A DNA stretch of 61,160 bases. It comes from JAADEM01 sp965371855 (GTDB lineage: Bacteria; Bacteroidota; Bacteroidia; Bacteroidales; Marinilabiliaceae). The notes under the pieces were generated by a model. It was not told where the DNA came from, did no database searches, and saw nothing but the letters and a program-made list of their open reading frames with translations. The position numbers and the translations under genes were made by a program. Positions 40,920-50,750 of this stretch are shown here, piece by piece; the first letter of the stretch is position 1, and every line of letters begins with the position of its first letter. The stretch is from NCBI GenBank assembly GCA_965371855.1, contig CBDUZZ010000023.1:1-61160 (forward strand), written 5' to 3'.

Positions 40920-41618
40920 TTAAGCTTTTTGTATATTCTCAACAATTTTAACTATCCAGTTTAATTGTTCTTGTGGAGTTAGATTGCTATTGTCAAGAAT
41001 GATAGCATCATCTGCTTTTTTTAGAGGGCTCACTTTGCGTGTAGTATCTAAATAATCTCTCTCCTCAATGTTTTTAATTATATCTTCAAAAGATACATTT
41101 TCTCCTTTCCCCTGTAACTCTTTATATCTACGTTCTGCTCTGATTTCCGGTTTTGCAGTCATAAATATTTTCAGATCTGCATCAGGGAGAACTACCGTTC
41201 CAATATCCCGTCCATCCATCACAACTCTTCCCTCTTTTGCCATTTCCCTTTGCAATTCCACCAAATGTTGGCGTATAAAATCAACTGTGCTTATCAGGCT
41301 AACTTTATTACTCACTCTCAGTCGCCGTATTTCATCTTCAACGTTTTTGTTATTTAAGTATGTCTCGTTGAATTTTGATTTAGGATTGTATTTGAAAGAA
41401 ATGTTTATCTTCGGTAACTGTTTTTTTAAACTATCCAGATCAATTTCACTATCCTTTACCAGGTTGTGTTCAATGGCATAAAGCGTAATGGCACGGTACA
41501 TTGCTCCTGAATCAATATAAATGTAATTTAGCATTTTAGCCAAATCTTTTGCAATAGTACTTTTCCCACATGAAGAGTATCCATCTATTGCAATAACAAG
41601 CGTATTATGATTTTTCAT
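40920..41618 (-). CDS. cmk: (d)CMP kinase
   Basis: A 232-residue cytidylate kinase that phosphorylates CMP and dCMP with ATP. The P-loop is DGYSSCGKSTIAKDLAK at about 12-28, the CMP-binding elements are YIDSGAMYRAITLYA and VVMDGRDIGTVVLPDADLKI, and the lid is RAERRYKELQ. Length is normal. It probably shares an mRNA with ispH. Confidence 0.94.
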   Translation of the reverse strand: MKNHNTLVIAIDGYSSCGKSTIAKDLAKMLNYIYIDSGAMYRAITLYAIEHNLVKDSEIDLDSLKKQLPKINISFKYNPKSKFNETYLNNKNVEDEIRRLRVSNKVSLISTVDFIRQHLVELQREMAKEGRVVMDGRDIGTVVLPDADLKIFMTAKPEIRAERRYKELQGKGENVSFEDIIKNIEERDYLDTTRKVSPLKKADDAIILDNSNLTPQEQLNWIVKIVENIQKA

Positions 41619-41883
41619 TTAAATAAATTCAGAATTCGAAGGTATTAAATTATGAGGGACTAATTTTTGTTTTGTGAAATTTTAATACTGCGAAAATACT
41701 TATTTCGATTTTTTTATACAAAATTTTTAACATTAGAATGGAAGTATGGACTATTCGGTGAGGTATTACAGCTGTTGCATCTGAATATACTTTGTGTTTT
41801 CAAGCGACAATTATCGATCAAAAAATTAGCTTGATTATTGTTAAAAAAAACCAATTTGCATTTACCTTATGTTTTCTTTATCC

Positions 41884-41891
41884 TAACTTTG
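41884..41891 (+). promoter_or_regulatory. Candidate -7 promoter box (TAACTTTG) for the flippase-like gene
   Basis: TAACTTTG matches TAnnTTTG and lies 18 bases before the ATG at 41910. Its position inside a longer possible reading frame supports the ATG as the true start. A TTG at 41856-41858 is somewhat farther upstream than usual. Confidence 0.45.
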
Positions 41892-41909
41892 TATTCAAAA
41901 CACAAAAGC

Positions 41910-42977
41910 ATGACAGACAATTCCGGCAAAATTCTGAAAAGCATTAATCCAAACAAGATTATTTATCCCATAGTAATCGGTCTTGGAGTAAGTGGTTATA
42001 TGCTATACAAGGAATTTGAACCCGGGAGTCTTTCTTTTTTTGAGTTTACATTCCAATCTGTTGTCTGGATGTTGTTCTCTTTCTTATTGATGGCGTTTCG
42101 TGATTTTTGGTATATGGTTCGTATCAGGCTTCTTACTAACAATCAGTTAACATGGCGAAAAGCGTTCAATATAATTATGTTGTGGGAGTTCTCTTCTGCC
42201 ATTACGCCTTCTGCGATTGGAGGTACAAGTGTGGCAATATTTTTCCTGAATAAAGAGGGGATTAGAGTTGGCCGGAGTAGTGCTGTGGTAATGGTAACTT
42301 CTTTTCTTGATGAGTTGTATTTTATTATAATTTTCCCTTTAATTCTGTTGTTAATTGGCAGGACAGATATATTTATGTTTGGAGATAGCGTTGAACACAT
42401 TCCATGGTTTAAGAATCAGTTTTTTCTGTTTGCTTTATTGGGTTACTTTTTAAAGTTGATTTATACAATTATATTAAGTTACGGATTGTTTTTTAATCCC
42501 CGAGGGTTGAAGTTTTTATTGTTATTGGTTTTCAAGCTTCCTATTATCAGGAAATGGCGTCCTCAAGCGAATGAATCCGGTTCCGATTTGATACAAACAT
42601 CCAAAGAGTTCAAACGCTGGCCATTTAGTAGTTGGTTAAAAGTATTTGGAGCAACAGCATTAAGCTGGACTTCTCGATACTGGGTTGTAAATACATTGAT
42701 CATCTCTTTTTTTGGAGTGTATTTTCTTAGTTGGGATGAGCATATAATAATTTTTGGGAAACAATTAGTTATGTGGATAATGATGTTGGTTAGTCCCACT
42801 CCGGGAGGGAGTGGGTTTGCCGAGTATGTTTTCAAAATATTCCTTACCGGAATAATACCTGTCGGTACCGGTGTTGCTATGGCATTTGTCTGGCGTCTTA
42901 TAAGTTATTATCCATATCTTATAATTGGGGCGATACTTATCCCCAAATGGATACGTAAACACTTCTTTACCAGTTAA
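41910..42977 (+). CDS. YbhN/LPG synthase TM-family (UPF0104) membrane protein
   Basis: About 355 residues from the ATG at 41910; the open frame extends 24 codons upstream but a promoter box lies there. Eight or so membrane helices and the family motifs FSSAITPSAIGGTSVAIFFL near the N-terminal third and LVSPTPGGSGFAEYVF near the C-terminus identify the UPF0104 (lysylphosphatidylglycerol synthetase TM) family. These proteins are thought to flip or move lipids or lipid-linked headgroups; there is no aminoacyl-transferase domain here. It stands alone on the plus strand. Confidence 0.82.
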   Translation: MTDNSGKILKSINPNKIIYPIVIGLGVSGYMLYKEFEPGSLSFFEFTFQSVVWMLFSFLLMAFRDFWYMVRIRLLTNNQLTWRKAFNIIMLWEFSSAITPSAIGGTSVAIFFLNKEGIRVGRSSAVVMVTSFLDELYFIIIFPLILLLIGRTDIFMFGDSVEHIPWFKNQFFLFALLGYFLKLIYTIILSYGLFFNPRGLKFLLLLVFKLPIIRKWRPQANESGSDLIQTSKEFKRWPFSSWLKVFGATALSWTSRYWVVNTLIISFFGVYFLSWDEHIIIFGKQLVMWIMMLVSPTPGGSGFAEYVFKIFLTGIIPVGTGVAMAFVWRLISYYPYLIIGAILIPKWIRKHFFTS

Positions 42978-43074
42978 ATTAATTTGATAAACGCGGTTGT
43001 TTTAGTGACAAACGATATCTGGTTTCAGGTGATTATGCGTAACTTGGCATGTTAATAGATAAACCTAAGGGTTC

Positions 43075-43890
43075 ATGCGACTAGTAAAAGTATTATTCTT
43101 TGTATTAGTATTAGTATTAGTATTTTATGGGTGTGGTGATAGCCATAAAAAGAGGGCAGATAGTGCAAAACCGGAAAATAATGAGTTAATAATATATTGT
43201 GAAAATGCAATTGCACCACTGATATATGAATTGAAGAAGCAGTTTGAGCAAAAGTATAATTGTAAGGTGATAATTCAAAATGATTGTGCACAAAATCTTA
43301 TTGGTCTGATAAATTATTCCCATAAAGGCGATCTTTTTATTCCATCGTCTAAGCATTCGTTTAATATTTTAAGAAAGAAAACAAAAGAAGAGATTACCGA
43401 TTCTGTTTTTTTAGGATATAACCGTTTAGTATTTATGGTAAAAAAGGGTAATCCAAAAGATTTTAGCGGAGAACTTTCTACCTTAACATCAAAAGAATTT
43501 TCATTAATTATTGCAAATCCCGAAACCAGCTCTTTGGGATATGAAACTCGCAAGGTGCTGATAGAGAGTAATATTTATGATGAAGTTTTAAAAAATATTG
43601 TGTCACTCACAACTGATTCGAAAGGATTAATCAAAAGCCTGAAAAACAATCAGGCAGATTTGGTAATTAACTTTGCATCAACAATTCACAACAATGGAAA
43701 TGTTAATTATATAGATGTTATTCCATTCAGTCCTAATCATCAAAGTGTTTCAGAAGTATATGCAGGTGTTCTGTCAACCAGTAAAAACAGAGAATTGGCT
43801 CAGTCATTCCTGGCTTATGTAAACAATTCTGAGAGTAAATCTGTTTTAAACAGGTATGGATTATCTAAAAGAAAAACATTTATTTTCTAG
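43075..43890 (+). CDS. ModA-like solute-binding lipoprotein
   Basis: A 271-residue protein with a lipoprotein signal ending FYGC (Cys20). The mature part is a type II periplasmic binding fold: LIIYCENAIAPLIYELKKQF, then GDLFIPSSKHSF, GYNRLVFMVKKGNP and FSLIIANPETSSLGYETRKV, as in molybdate/tungstate and similar oxyanion-binding proteins. No ABC permease or ATPase gene is nearby. The next gene, 49 bases downstream, is a hybrid histidine kinase, so this lipoprotein more likely senses a ligand for the kinase than serves transport. The ligand is not known. Confidence 0.78.
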   Translation: MRLVKVLFFVLVLVLVFYGCGDSHKKRADSAKPENNELIIYCENAIAPLIYELKKQFEQKYNCKVIIQNDCAQNLIGLINYSHKGDLFIPSSKHSFNILRKKTKEEITDSVFLGYNRLVFMVKKGNPKDFSGELSTLTSKEFSLIIANPETSSLGYETRKVLIESNIYDEVLKNIVSLTTDSKGLIKSLKNNQADLVINFASTIHNNGNVNYIDVIPFSPNHQSVSEVYAGVLSTSKNRELAQSFLAYVNNSESKSVLNRYGLSKRKTFIF

Positions 43891-43939
43891 TAATTAGCCA
43901 ATAAATCTATAAATTACTCCGTTAAATAATAAAAAGTTT

Positions 43940-46900
43940 GTGAACAAGTTGAAAAAAACGAAGAAAATTCTCATTAAAGAGCCTATAATCAAGAAGTTGT
44001 ATGTTCTGATAGGTGTTTTTGTACTTACTATTGCAGCAATTTTAATTATAGAAAATTATTTCGACAATGCTTATATCGTAAAGTATCAAAAGGTAATTCA
44101 TAATCAGGAACAGCAACAGACAATCGATCACCTGCTTCAAAGAAACCTGCTTAATTTAAGATTGTCTTTTAAGAGTTTTACCTCAGTAAGTCATCATCAG
44201 CAATTAAAAAATTTGAGGGAAGATATAAGAGCATTGATTAAAAATGGGAAGGAGATTATAAAAGTACTTGACGAAGGAGGAGAAGTAGCAAGTGTAATTT
44301 CCGTAAACATGCCGGCAAAGGATGAGATAGAAGAAGTGTTTAAATATGAGCCTGATAAATATACCGGAACTTTGCCGGAAGTAAGAGAACTGATACCACA
44401 GATAAGTGAATTGCAAATACTGGCTGATAAAATAATTGCAACCATAGAAAAAGAGTTAATTTCCGGGCAGCAACCTTCTAAAGAGTACTTTAATTCGATA
44501 AATCATTTAATTCAACAGGCAGACACCTACTTTACCCGCATAAATGAAATAGAGAATAAGATATCGTACGACATTAATAAGCGGTGGAATACTCTTAATA
44601 ATACCAGTATAAATGTTGTAAGGAAATATAACAGAGTAAAGTACTTCGGATTGTTTTTCTTTAGCCTTTTTGCAATCTTAATCACCGGAATGCTAATTGT
44701 TCAGATCCGGAATGTTATTATAAACAGATATAAAGCAGAGGAAAACAATAGGAAGCTGCTTCAGGCAATTGAACAGAGCCCCATTTCAATAATGATTACT
44801 GACACACAGGGTAATATAGAGTATGTTAATCAAGGATTTGATACAATTAGAGGCTTTAAAAAAGATGGAAATTATGGGGGAAATGTCAATCTGTTAAAAG
44901 ATAGTGGTGAGGATGAGCTTGCAAATGTACTTATTCAGACAATTCAAGAGGGTAAAGTATGGACCGGAGAATTAGGCAATAAGAAAAAAGACGGCTCTGA
45001 ATTCTGGGAGAAAGTGCTTATCTCTCCTGTGTTAAGTGGAAATAATACAATATCTAATTATGTGGTTATCAAGGAAGATATAACAGAAAAGAGAGAGCTG
45101 ACAGAATCGTTGCGTGAATCGAATGAGGCAATGAAAACGATTACTGAAAATCTTCCGGTTGGAATATTAATAGTAAATAGTAATAAAGAGATAATCCAGA
45201 TAAATCAGACTGCTGCCAAGATCATGAATTATAAATCAATGGAAGAAGCCATTGATCATATAAAAGGACATTCATACGAAACATTTTTCAGCACGATACG
45301 AAAAGACCAGTATATAGATCCGGTATCTGGCGTTGTGGTAATTTCTTCAGAGGAGATACTTGAAGTAAAGGAAAATAATGTTTCCAGGGAGATACTGAAA
45401 AATATTATTCCAATACGTCTGAATAATGAGAAAGTATTTCTGGAAGCATTTATGGATATAAGTGCCCAGAAAGAGGTGCAGAAGAATGAAGCCGAAGCGA
45501 ATAAGGCAAAGTCAGAGTTTCTGGCTAACATGAGCCATGAGATAAGGACACCTATGAATGGGATTATTGGTGCTGCCGAGTTGCTTTCAAAAACTCGTCT
45601 TACCAAAGAACAGGTTAATGTCATCGCAATTATTTCGAGGTCGTGTGAGAACTTGCTTGGTATTATAAACGACATTCTTGATTTCTCTAAGATTGAGGCC
45701 GGAAAGATGAAAATAGAGTCATATACATTCAATATACGTTCTACTATTGATTATCTGCTCGATCAAATGTCTATTAAAACTAATGAAAAGGGTATTGAAC
45801 TGATGGGAGAGGTTGAGGAGACAATTCCTAATGTGCTTATTGGTGACGAGGGACGACTTATTCAAATTTTAGTCAATCTGATGGGTAATGCTGTGAAGTT
45901 CACAAAAGAGGGAGAGGTAGTTTTAAAAGTTGAGGTTGAAAAGCAAATAGGTTCTAATATAACACTGCACTTCATGGTTGAAGATTCAGGAATCGGAATT
46001 CCGAAAGATAAACTGGAGAAGATATTTGAATCATTTACTCAGGCTGACGGTTCTACAACACGTAAATTTGGTGGTACAGGATTGGGAACAAGCATCTCTA
46101 AAATGCTTACTGAACTTATGGGAGGGAAAATATGGGTGGAAAGTCCAAATCCTAATTTTGCCTGGTCCGAAGAGTCACCCGGTTCGGTTTTCCATTTTGC
46201 TCTTCCTTTTGTTATTGAAAAGAATCAGGCTGCATATGAGCTGAAAACGGAGAAGTTCTCTGATATAAAGACATTAATTGTAGATAATCATAAAACAAAC
46301 TTGTTGTTGTTGAAGAAAACCCTTAATAACTGGGATATTCCTTCTGATACCATCAGCGATGAGAAATCGGCAATTGATCTCTTGAATAAATCTGCTGATT
46401 TTAATCTTGTTATTATAGATACTCACGTATTTGCTAACCTTGACAGTAGTTTTATTTCTGATATTAAAAAGATTCGTAAAAAGATAAAAACTATTCTGTT
46501 TGCGGCAGATAATAAGTGGAAAGAACAGGTTTCCCTTGAAGGTGTTGATTATGTGTTACAGAAACCGATTCAGCATCTGGAGCTTTTTAAAGCAATTGAA
46601 AAATTGTTCACTGAAGATGATGAAAAAGAAAAAATTAAGCTTAATGATTTGGTGAAAAACAAGAAAGCCTTACTGGTTGAGGATAATATAATAAATCAGA
46701 AAATAGCGCAGAAGATGCTGTCAAGCATAGGGTTGAAAACCGACATTGCTGTTAATGGTCAGGAGGCAATTGATATTATTGATAATGATGATACCGAATT
46801 CGATCTGATATTTATGGATGTTCAAATGCCTGTGCTCAATGGCCTTGATGCCACTACTAAACTACGAGAGATGAATGTAAATACCCCTATTATTGCAATG

Positions 46901-47032
46901 ACTGCAAACGCATTAAAAGGAGACAAGGAGATTTGCATAAATGCCGGTATGAATGATTATATCGGTAAGCCGGTTAAAATGAATGACTTTGAGGATGTCC
47001 TTTTGAAGTGGCTACCAAATGGTTCAGGTTAA
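43940..47032 (+). CDS. Hybrid sensor histidine kinase (two PAS domains, HisKA, HATPase, two receiver domains)
   Basis: A 1030-residue membrane kinase with a GTG start. Membrane helices at about 20-40 and 232-254 bracket a helical periplasmic sensor of 190 residues. PAS domains follow at about 270-385 and 390-510. HisKA carries the phosphorylated His in LANMSHEIRTPMNG near 533. HATPase has NLMGNAVKFT, DSGIGIPKDKL and FGGTGLGTSI. Receiver 1 (about 775-890) keeps an aspartate in LVIIDTH but has alanine at the switch position (LFAAD), so it may be inactive. Receiver 2 has the classic FMDVQMP aspartate at about 958 and GKPV. There is no output domain; the phosphoryl group must pass to another protein. 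The adjacent ModA-like lipoprotein probably supplies the signal. Confidence 0.92.
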   Translation: MNKLKKTKKILIKEPIIKKLYVLIGVFVLTIAAILIIENYFDNAYIVKYQKVIHNQEQQQTIDHLLQRNLLNLRLSFKSFTSVSHHQQLKNLREDIRALIKNGKEIIKVLDEGGEVASVISVNMPAKDEIEEVFKYEPDKYTGTLPEVRELIPQISELQILADKIIATIEKELISGQQPSKEYFNSINHLIQQADTYFTRINEIENKISYDINKRWNTLNNTSINVVRKYNRVKYFGLFFFSLFAILITGMLIVQIRNVIINRYKAEENNRKLLQAIEQSPISIMITDTQGNIEYVNQGFDTIRGFKKDGNYGGNVNLLKDSGEDELANVLIQTIQEGKVWTGELGNKKKDGSEFWEKVLISPVLSGNNTISNYVVIKEDITEKRELTESLRESNEAMKTITENLPVGILIVNSNKEIIQINQTAAKIMNYKSMEEAIDHIKGHSYETFFSTIRKDQYIDPVSGVVVISSEEILEVKENNVSREILKNIIPIRLNNEKVFLEAFMDISAQKEVQKNEAEANKAKSEFLANMSHEIRTPMNGIIGAAELLSKTRLTKEQVNVIAIISRSCENLLGIINDILDFSKIEAGKMKIESYTFNIRSTIDYLLDQMSIKTNEKGIELMGEVEETIPNVLIGDEGRLIQILVNLMGNAVKFTKEGEVVLKVEVEKQIGSNITLHFMVEDSGIGIPKDKLEKIFESFTQADGSTTRKFGGTGLGTSISKMLTELMGGKIWVESPNPNFAWSEESPGSVFHFALPFVIEKNQAAYELKTEKFSDIKTLIVDNHKTNLLLLKKTLNNWDIPSDTISDEKSAIDLLNKSADFNLVIIDTHVFANLDSSFISDIKKIRKKIKTILFAADNKWKEQVSLEGVDYVLQKPIQHLELFKAIEKLFTEDDEKEKIKLNDLVKNKKALLVEDNIINQKIAQKMLSSIGLKTDIAVNGQEAIDIIDNDDTEFDLIFMDVQMPVLNGLDATTKLREMNVNTPIIAMTANALKGDKEICINAGMNDYIGKPVKMNDFEDVLLKWLPNGSG

Positions 47033-47101
47033 ATATTCTATTCAATAAACATGATGATAGAGTCTCTTTATTAGCAATTAATTCTTAAAACGTTTTTAGA
47101 A

Positions 47102-49030
47102 ATGAAAAAGATCAATTTTATTAGCAGTGCTTCTTTGCTCATAGGCATCGTCTTATTAGCAGGAAGTTGTCAAATGGAGAAAAAACCGGAAAAAGCGAGA
47201 TTGATTCCGCTTGAAGATTTTTTCAAAAATCCTGAAAAGACAAGTTATAAGATTTCGCCTGATGGCAAGTATTATTCCTACAAGGCTCCTTATGAAAAAC
47301 GATTGAATGTTTTTGTACAGGAAAGAGGAAAAAAAGATTCCATTCGTTTAACCAGTGAAACCGACAGGGGAGTTGCCGGTTATTTCTGGCCGAATAATGA
47401 ACAAATCCTATATTTAAAAGATGATGGAGGGAATGAGAATTATAAACTTTACAGTGTTAATATAGATGGCTCTGACCTTGTATGTTTTACTGATTTTGAA
47501 AATGTAAGAACCCAAATTCTCGATGATCTTGAAGACATCCCTGATGAAGTAATCATTGGAATGAACAAAAGAAATCCAACGGTTTTTGATCCTTACCGCC
47601 TGAATATTAAAACCGGTAAAATGGAGATGTTGGCCGAGAATCCAGGCAACATCCAAGGCTGGATGTTTGACCATGACGGCAAACTGAGAGTAGCTTATGC
47701 AATTGTTGATGGAGTAAATACAAGTATCCTATACCGTGAAACGGAACAGGATGAATGGAAAGATGTGTTGACAACCAGCTTTAAAGACAATATGTCGCCC
47801 TATTTTTTCACATTCGACAATAAAAATGTAATTGGTACTTCTAATCTGGGGAGGGATAAAAGTGTAGTAGTTGAGTTTGATATAGCAAATGGGAAAGAGG
47901 TGAAAGTACTTTACGAAAACGCTGATTATGATGTGCAAGGTGTTTACTTTTCAAGAAAACGAAAAGTTCTTACTTCGGCATCGTTTACTTCCTGGAAACG
48001 GGAAAGACATTTCTTTGATGATGATACCAAAAAGTTGTTTGAAAGGTTAAACAAAGAGTTGGGTGAATACGAATTAGGGATAAGCTCGATAAATAAAAAT
48101 GAGGATGTTTATATCATTCGTACCTATAGTGATCGTTCTCTCGGGGCTTACTACATTTATGATAAAACTACCGATAAGATTGAAAAGATTACTGATGTTA
48201 GTCCATGGATTGATGAAAGTGAAATGGCCAAGTCATTCCCAATCAAATATCAGTCGCGCGATGGTTTAACAATTAACGGATACCTTAGTCTTCCTAAAGG
48301 TTACACAACTGAGACTGCTAAAAATCTTCCATTTATCGTTAATCCTCATGGGGGGCCATGGGCACGCGATGGTTGGGGATTCAATCCTGAAATTCAGTTC
48401 CTTGCTAACAGAGGCTATGGTGTTTTACAGATGAATTTTCGCGGATCGACCGGTTATGGAAAAGAGTTTTGGGAAATCTCTTTCAAAAAATGGGGGCTTG
48501 AAATGCAGAACGATATTACTGATGGTACACAATGGCTAATTGATAAAGGTTATGCCGATCCTGCAAAAATTGCCATTTATGGTGCAAGTTACGGAGGGTA
48601 TGCTACCTTAATGGGATTGGTTAAAGAACCTGAATTGTATGCTGCTGGTGTAGATTATGTTGGTGTATCAAACATGTTTACCTTTCTGAAAACAATTCCT
48701 CCTTACTGGAAACCTATGCTCGACATGATGTATGAAATGGTTGGTAATCCACAAGCGGATAGTTTGTTGCTAAGGGAAGTATCACCCGTGTTTCAGGTTG
48801 ATAAAATTGTTGCTCCATTGTTTGTTGTTCAGGGACGTAACGACCCAAGGGTAAACGTTGATGAATCGGATCAAATGGTTGAGGCCATGAAAACGCGTGG
48901 AATCAATGTTGAATATATGGTAAAAGATGATGAAGGTCACGGTTTCAGAAATGAAGAAAATCGTTTTGATTTTTACCGTGCAATGGAAAAATTCTTAACC
49001 TCGCATTTGGGAGATAAACCTGCTGAATAA
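47102..49030 (+). CDS. S9 family prolyl oligopeptidase-like serine peptidase, lipoprotein
   Basis: A 642-residue peptidase with a lipoprotein signal (LLAGSC, Cys23). Residues about 40-370 form a beta-propeller (YKISPDGKYYSYKAP, GYFWPNNEQILYLKDDGGN). The alpha/beta-hydrolase domain follows with the nucleophile Ser in YGASYGGYATLMG near 495, Asp in QGRNDPRVNV near 580 and His in DDEGHGFRNE near 613. It should cut short peptides, often after proline or at acylated N-termini, in the periplasm or at the surface. It is preceded by 69 bases with no obvious promoter; a 135-bp palindrome follows. Confidence 0.92.
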   Translation: MKKINFISSASLLIGIVLLAGSCQMEKKPEKARLIPLEDFFKNPEKTSYKISPDGKYYSYKAPYEKRLNVFVQERGKKDSIRLTSETDRGVAGYFWPNNEQILYLKDDGGNENYKLYSVNIDGSDLVCFTDFENVRTQILDDLEDIPDEVIIGMNKRNPTVFDPYRLNIKTGKMEMLAENPGNIQGWMFDHDGKLRVAYAIVDGVNTSILYRETEQDEWKDVLTTSFKDNMSPYFFTFDNKNVIGTSNLGRDKSVVVEFDIANGKEVKVLYENADYDVQGVYFSRKRKVLTSASFTSWKRERHFFDDDTKKLFERLNKELGEYELGISSINKNEDVYIIRTYSDRSLGAYYIYDKTTDKIEKITDVSPWIDESEMAKSFPIKYQSRDGLTINGYLSLPKGYTTETAKNLPFIVNPHGGPWARDGWGFNPEIQFLANRGYGVLQMNFRGSTGYGKEFWEISFKKWGLEMQNDITDGTQWLIDKGYADPAKIAIYGASYGGYATLMGLVKEPELYAAGVDYVGVSNMFTFLKTIPPYWKPMLDMMYEMVGNPQADSLLLREVSPVFQVDKIVAPLFVVQGRNDPRVNVDESDQMVEAMKTRGINVEYMVKDDEGHGFRNEENRFDFYRAMEKFLTSHLGDKPAE

Positions 49031-49057
49031 TCGATTGTCAGAAAGTGAAATTATAAT

Positions 49058-49192
49058 ATGAGGGTGTCCAAAAAGTCGTCATTCCGAGCAGAGCGAAGGA
49101 ATCTCACAAAACAAAGCTACTGTAATTCAACAGATTGCTTCTTCGTTCCTCATCGCAATGACGTCAAGTTTTTTCTTTTTGGACACCCTCAT
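49058..49192. repeat. 135-bp palindromic element between convergent genes
   Basis: ATGAGGGTGTCCAAAAAG at 49058-49075 is the exact complement of 49175-49192 (18 bp). Inside it is a second imperfect inverted pair, CGTCATTCCGAG near 49077 and CGCAATGACG at 49154-49163. It has no reading frame. It lies between the plus-strand S9 peptidase and a minus-strand pseudogene and can act as a bidirectional terminator. The inner CGTCATT...AATGACG motif recurs at 56418-56579, so this is a dispersed repeat. Confidence 0.8.
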
Positions 49193-49209
49193 TTGTTTTT
49201 TTGCGAGGA

Positions 49210-49744
49210 TTATTTTAGGTGATGTAATTTTCCGTTTATCACTACACCATCAATATTCATGTCTCTGGCAGAATTTAGCGCATCTTTTTTGGTATGAACA
49301 ATTGGTTCTCCTTTTATGTTGAATGAGGTATTTATCAAAGCTTTGATGTTATACTTTTCATCAAGCATGGTCAACAAGTCATGCAAATATGGGTTATCAG
49401 CTCTTTCAAAGATTGTTTGTATTCGTGAAGTACCGTCGAAATGGACCAGTAGACTATTCTCTTTTAAAAGCACCGAAAAATGGCAGAGTTGCACCAATGT
49501 GTGCCAGCTCATGATTTAAAACGTATGCATCATGTTCTTTATCCAGCCACCAGCATTTCCCTTTTTCAATATTTGGGGAATTATTATCATTTAAGGGTCC
49601 TTCGAAACGGAACCGGCCACATTGTGAAATGAAAGACCTGCCAACAATATTGTCAACAAAAACAATATCGTAATTTGTTCCATCAAGTAATCCTTCTTCT
49701 TTCAGAATGTCATAAATAGCCAGAGTAGGTCTGTTCTTTTCCAT
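49210..49744 (-). pseudogene. Broken carbamoyltransferase (NodU/CmcH family), frameshifted and internally deleted
   Basis: The 5' frame (49744 to about 49454) encodes NHELAHIGATLPFFGAFKRE and stops. A one-base shift within TTTTAAAAGAG near 49470 leads into the second frame, which continues with NSLLVHFDG and then TSRIQTIFERADNPYLHDLL and ALINTSFNIKGEPIVHT, the C-terminal signature of the family. HFDG is joined directly to TSRIQT, so most of the catalytic middle is missing as well. Intact relatives are about 570-600 residues; about 180 remain here. The gene starts 4 bases after the DUF6427 stop. Confidence 0.85.
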
Positions 49745-49748
49745 TAAA

Positions 49749-50729
49749 TCACATAAAGATTTGTGCCAGAATCGTGATTATTATTAAGAGTGTAAAGATA
49801 ATGTCTTTCACCCAATTGAGGCGGATAGTGTCCAGAAAATGAGCTATTACAATGGATGAACCAATAGATATTATGGGAACCATTTCAACAGAATAGAAAG
49901 GTGTCATGGCAGTTAGTAGCGACAGTATGACTAACCAGTTAAATATGCGGTAATGTTTACGGGTAAGGATTTTAAATACAGGCATCTGCCGGGCAACAAT
50001 GATAAGAGATAATACTACCAGTATTACCATTGCAAAAAGATATGTTTCAGAAAAAATGGAATGACTAAAAAATGCTACCGGAGTGATGAAATTAACATGT
50101 AGAGTGTCAAAAAAAACATCTGTCTTGTTAATGATCAGATAGTAAACAAAAGTAAAAGTATAAGGAAGAATCAAACCTAACAAAGAGGCAAGAATGGTTT
50201 TTGTTTTGAAGATTCTGAGTATAAACATAACAATGAGAAGAAAAACAAAAAGAATCATTCCTTTGCCAAAAAACAGCGTTCCTACAGAGAACCATAGTGC
50301 AGCATCAAAACACCATACCATTGGTTTTTGTTTGCCGTGTGCATTAAAAAGCTTTTCTATAGAAAGCAGAAACAGCGGAACAAAAAACCAAACAGGATGA
50401 ATATACTGAACTTCAATAAATCCACTAATTAATAAGATGTAAATAATTCCGGGCAGAACGGTTGGTTTGCTCAGAAGTTTATAGCGGTTTGTAAACCGGT
50501 TAACTCCCATTGCACTAAGCAGGGCTAGTGTCATTACAATTAAAGAAGCTACTAACCGGTTACCTTTGATTACCTTTAGTACCATTCCCCATAGCGGCAT
50601 AGGGGTTATGTCTCCAAAAGACTCAGGAATATAAACTTCATTAAGAGATTTTAACCAAAATACAATAAGGAACAGAGGCACCATTATGTATGCCAGGATA
50701 TCGTTACTATGTACTTTTTTTAAAATCAC
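49749..50729 (-). CDS. DUF6427 family membrane protein
   Basis: A 326-residue polytopic membrane protein with a GTG start and about ten membrane segments. Motifs typical of the Bacteroidota-specific DUF6427 family include SFGDITPMPLWG, MGVNRFTNRYKLL and KPTVLPGIIYILLISGF. It usually neighbours purD in this phylum, as here. No function is established. Confidence 0.78.
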   Translation of the reverse strand: MILKKVHSNDILAYIMVPLFLIVFWLKSLNEVYIPESFGDITPMPLWGMVLKVIKGNRLVASLIVMTLALLSAMGVNRFTNRYKLLSKPTVLPGIIYILLISGFIEVQYIHPVWFFVPLFLLSIEKLFNAHGKQKPMVWCFDAALWFSVGTLFFGKGMILFVFLLIVMFILRIFKTKTILASLLGLILPYTFTFVYYLIINKTDVFFDTLHVNFITPVAFFSHSIFSETYLFAMVILVVLSLIIVARQMPVFKILTRKHYRIFNWLVILSLLTAMTPFYSVEMVPIISIGSSIVIAHFLDTIRLNWVKDIIFTLLIIITILAQIFM

Positions 50730-50750
50730 TATTAGTTAAAAGTTTATAAA

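Noticed and set aside
45256..45732. 158-residue minus-strand frame
   Set aside because: It is antisense to the PAS2/HisKA region of the hybrid kinase, which has strong domain matches; the antisense protein shows no family features.
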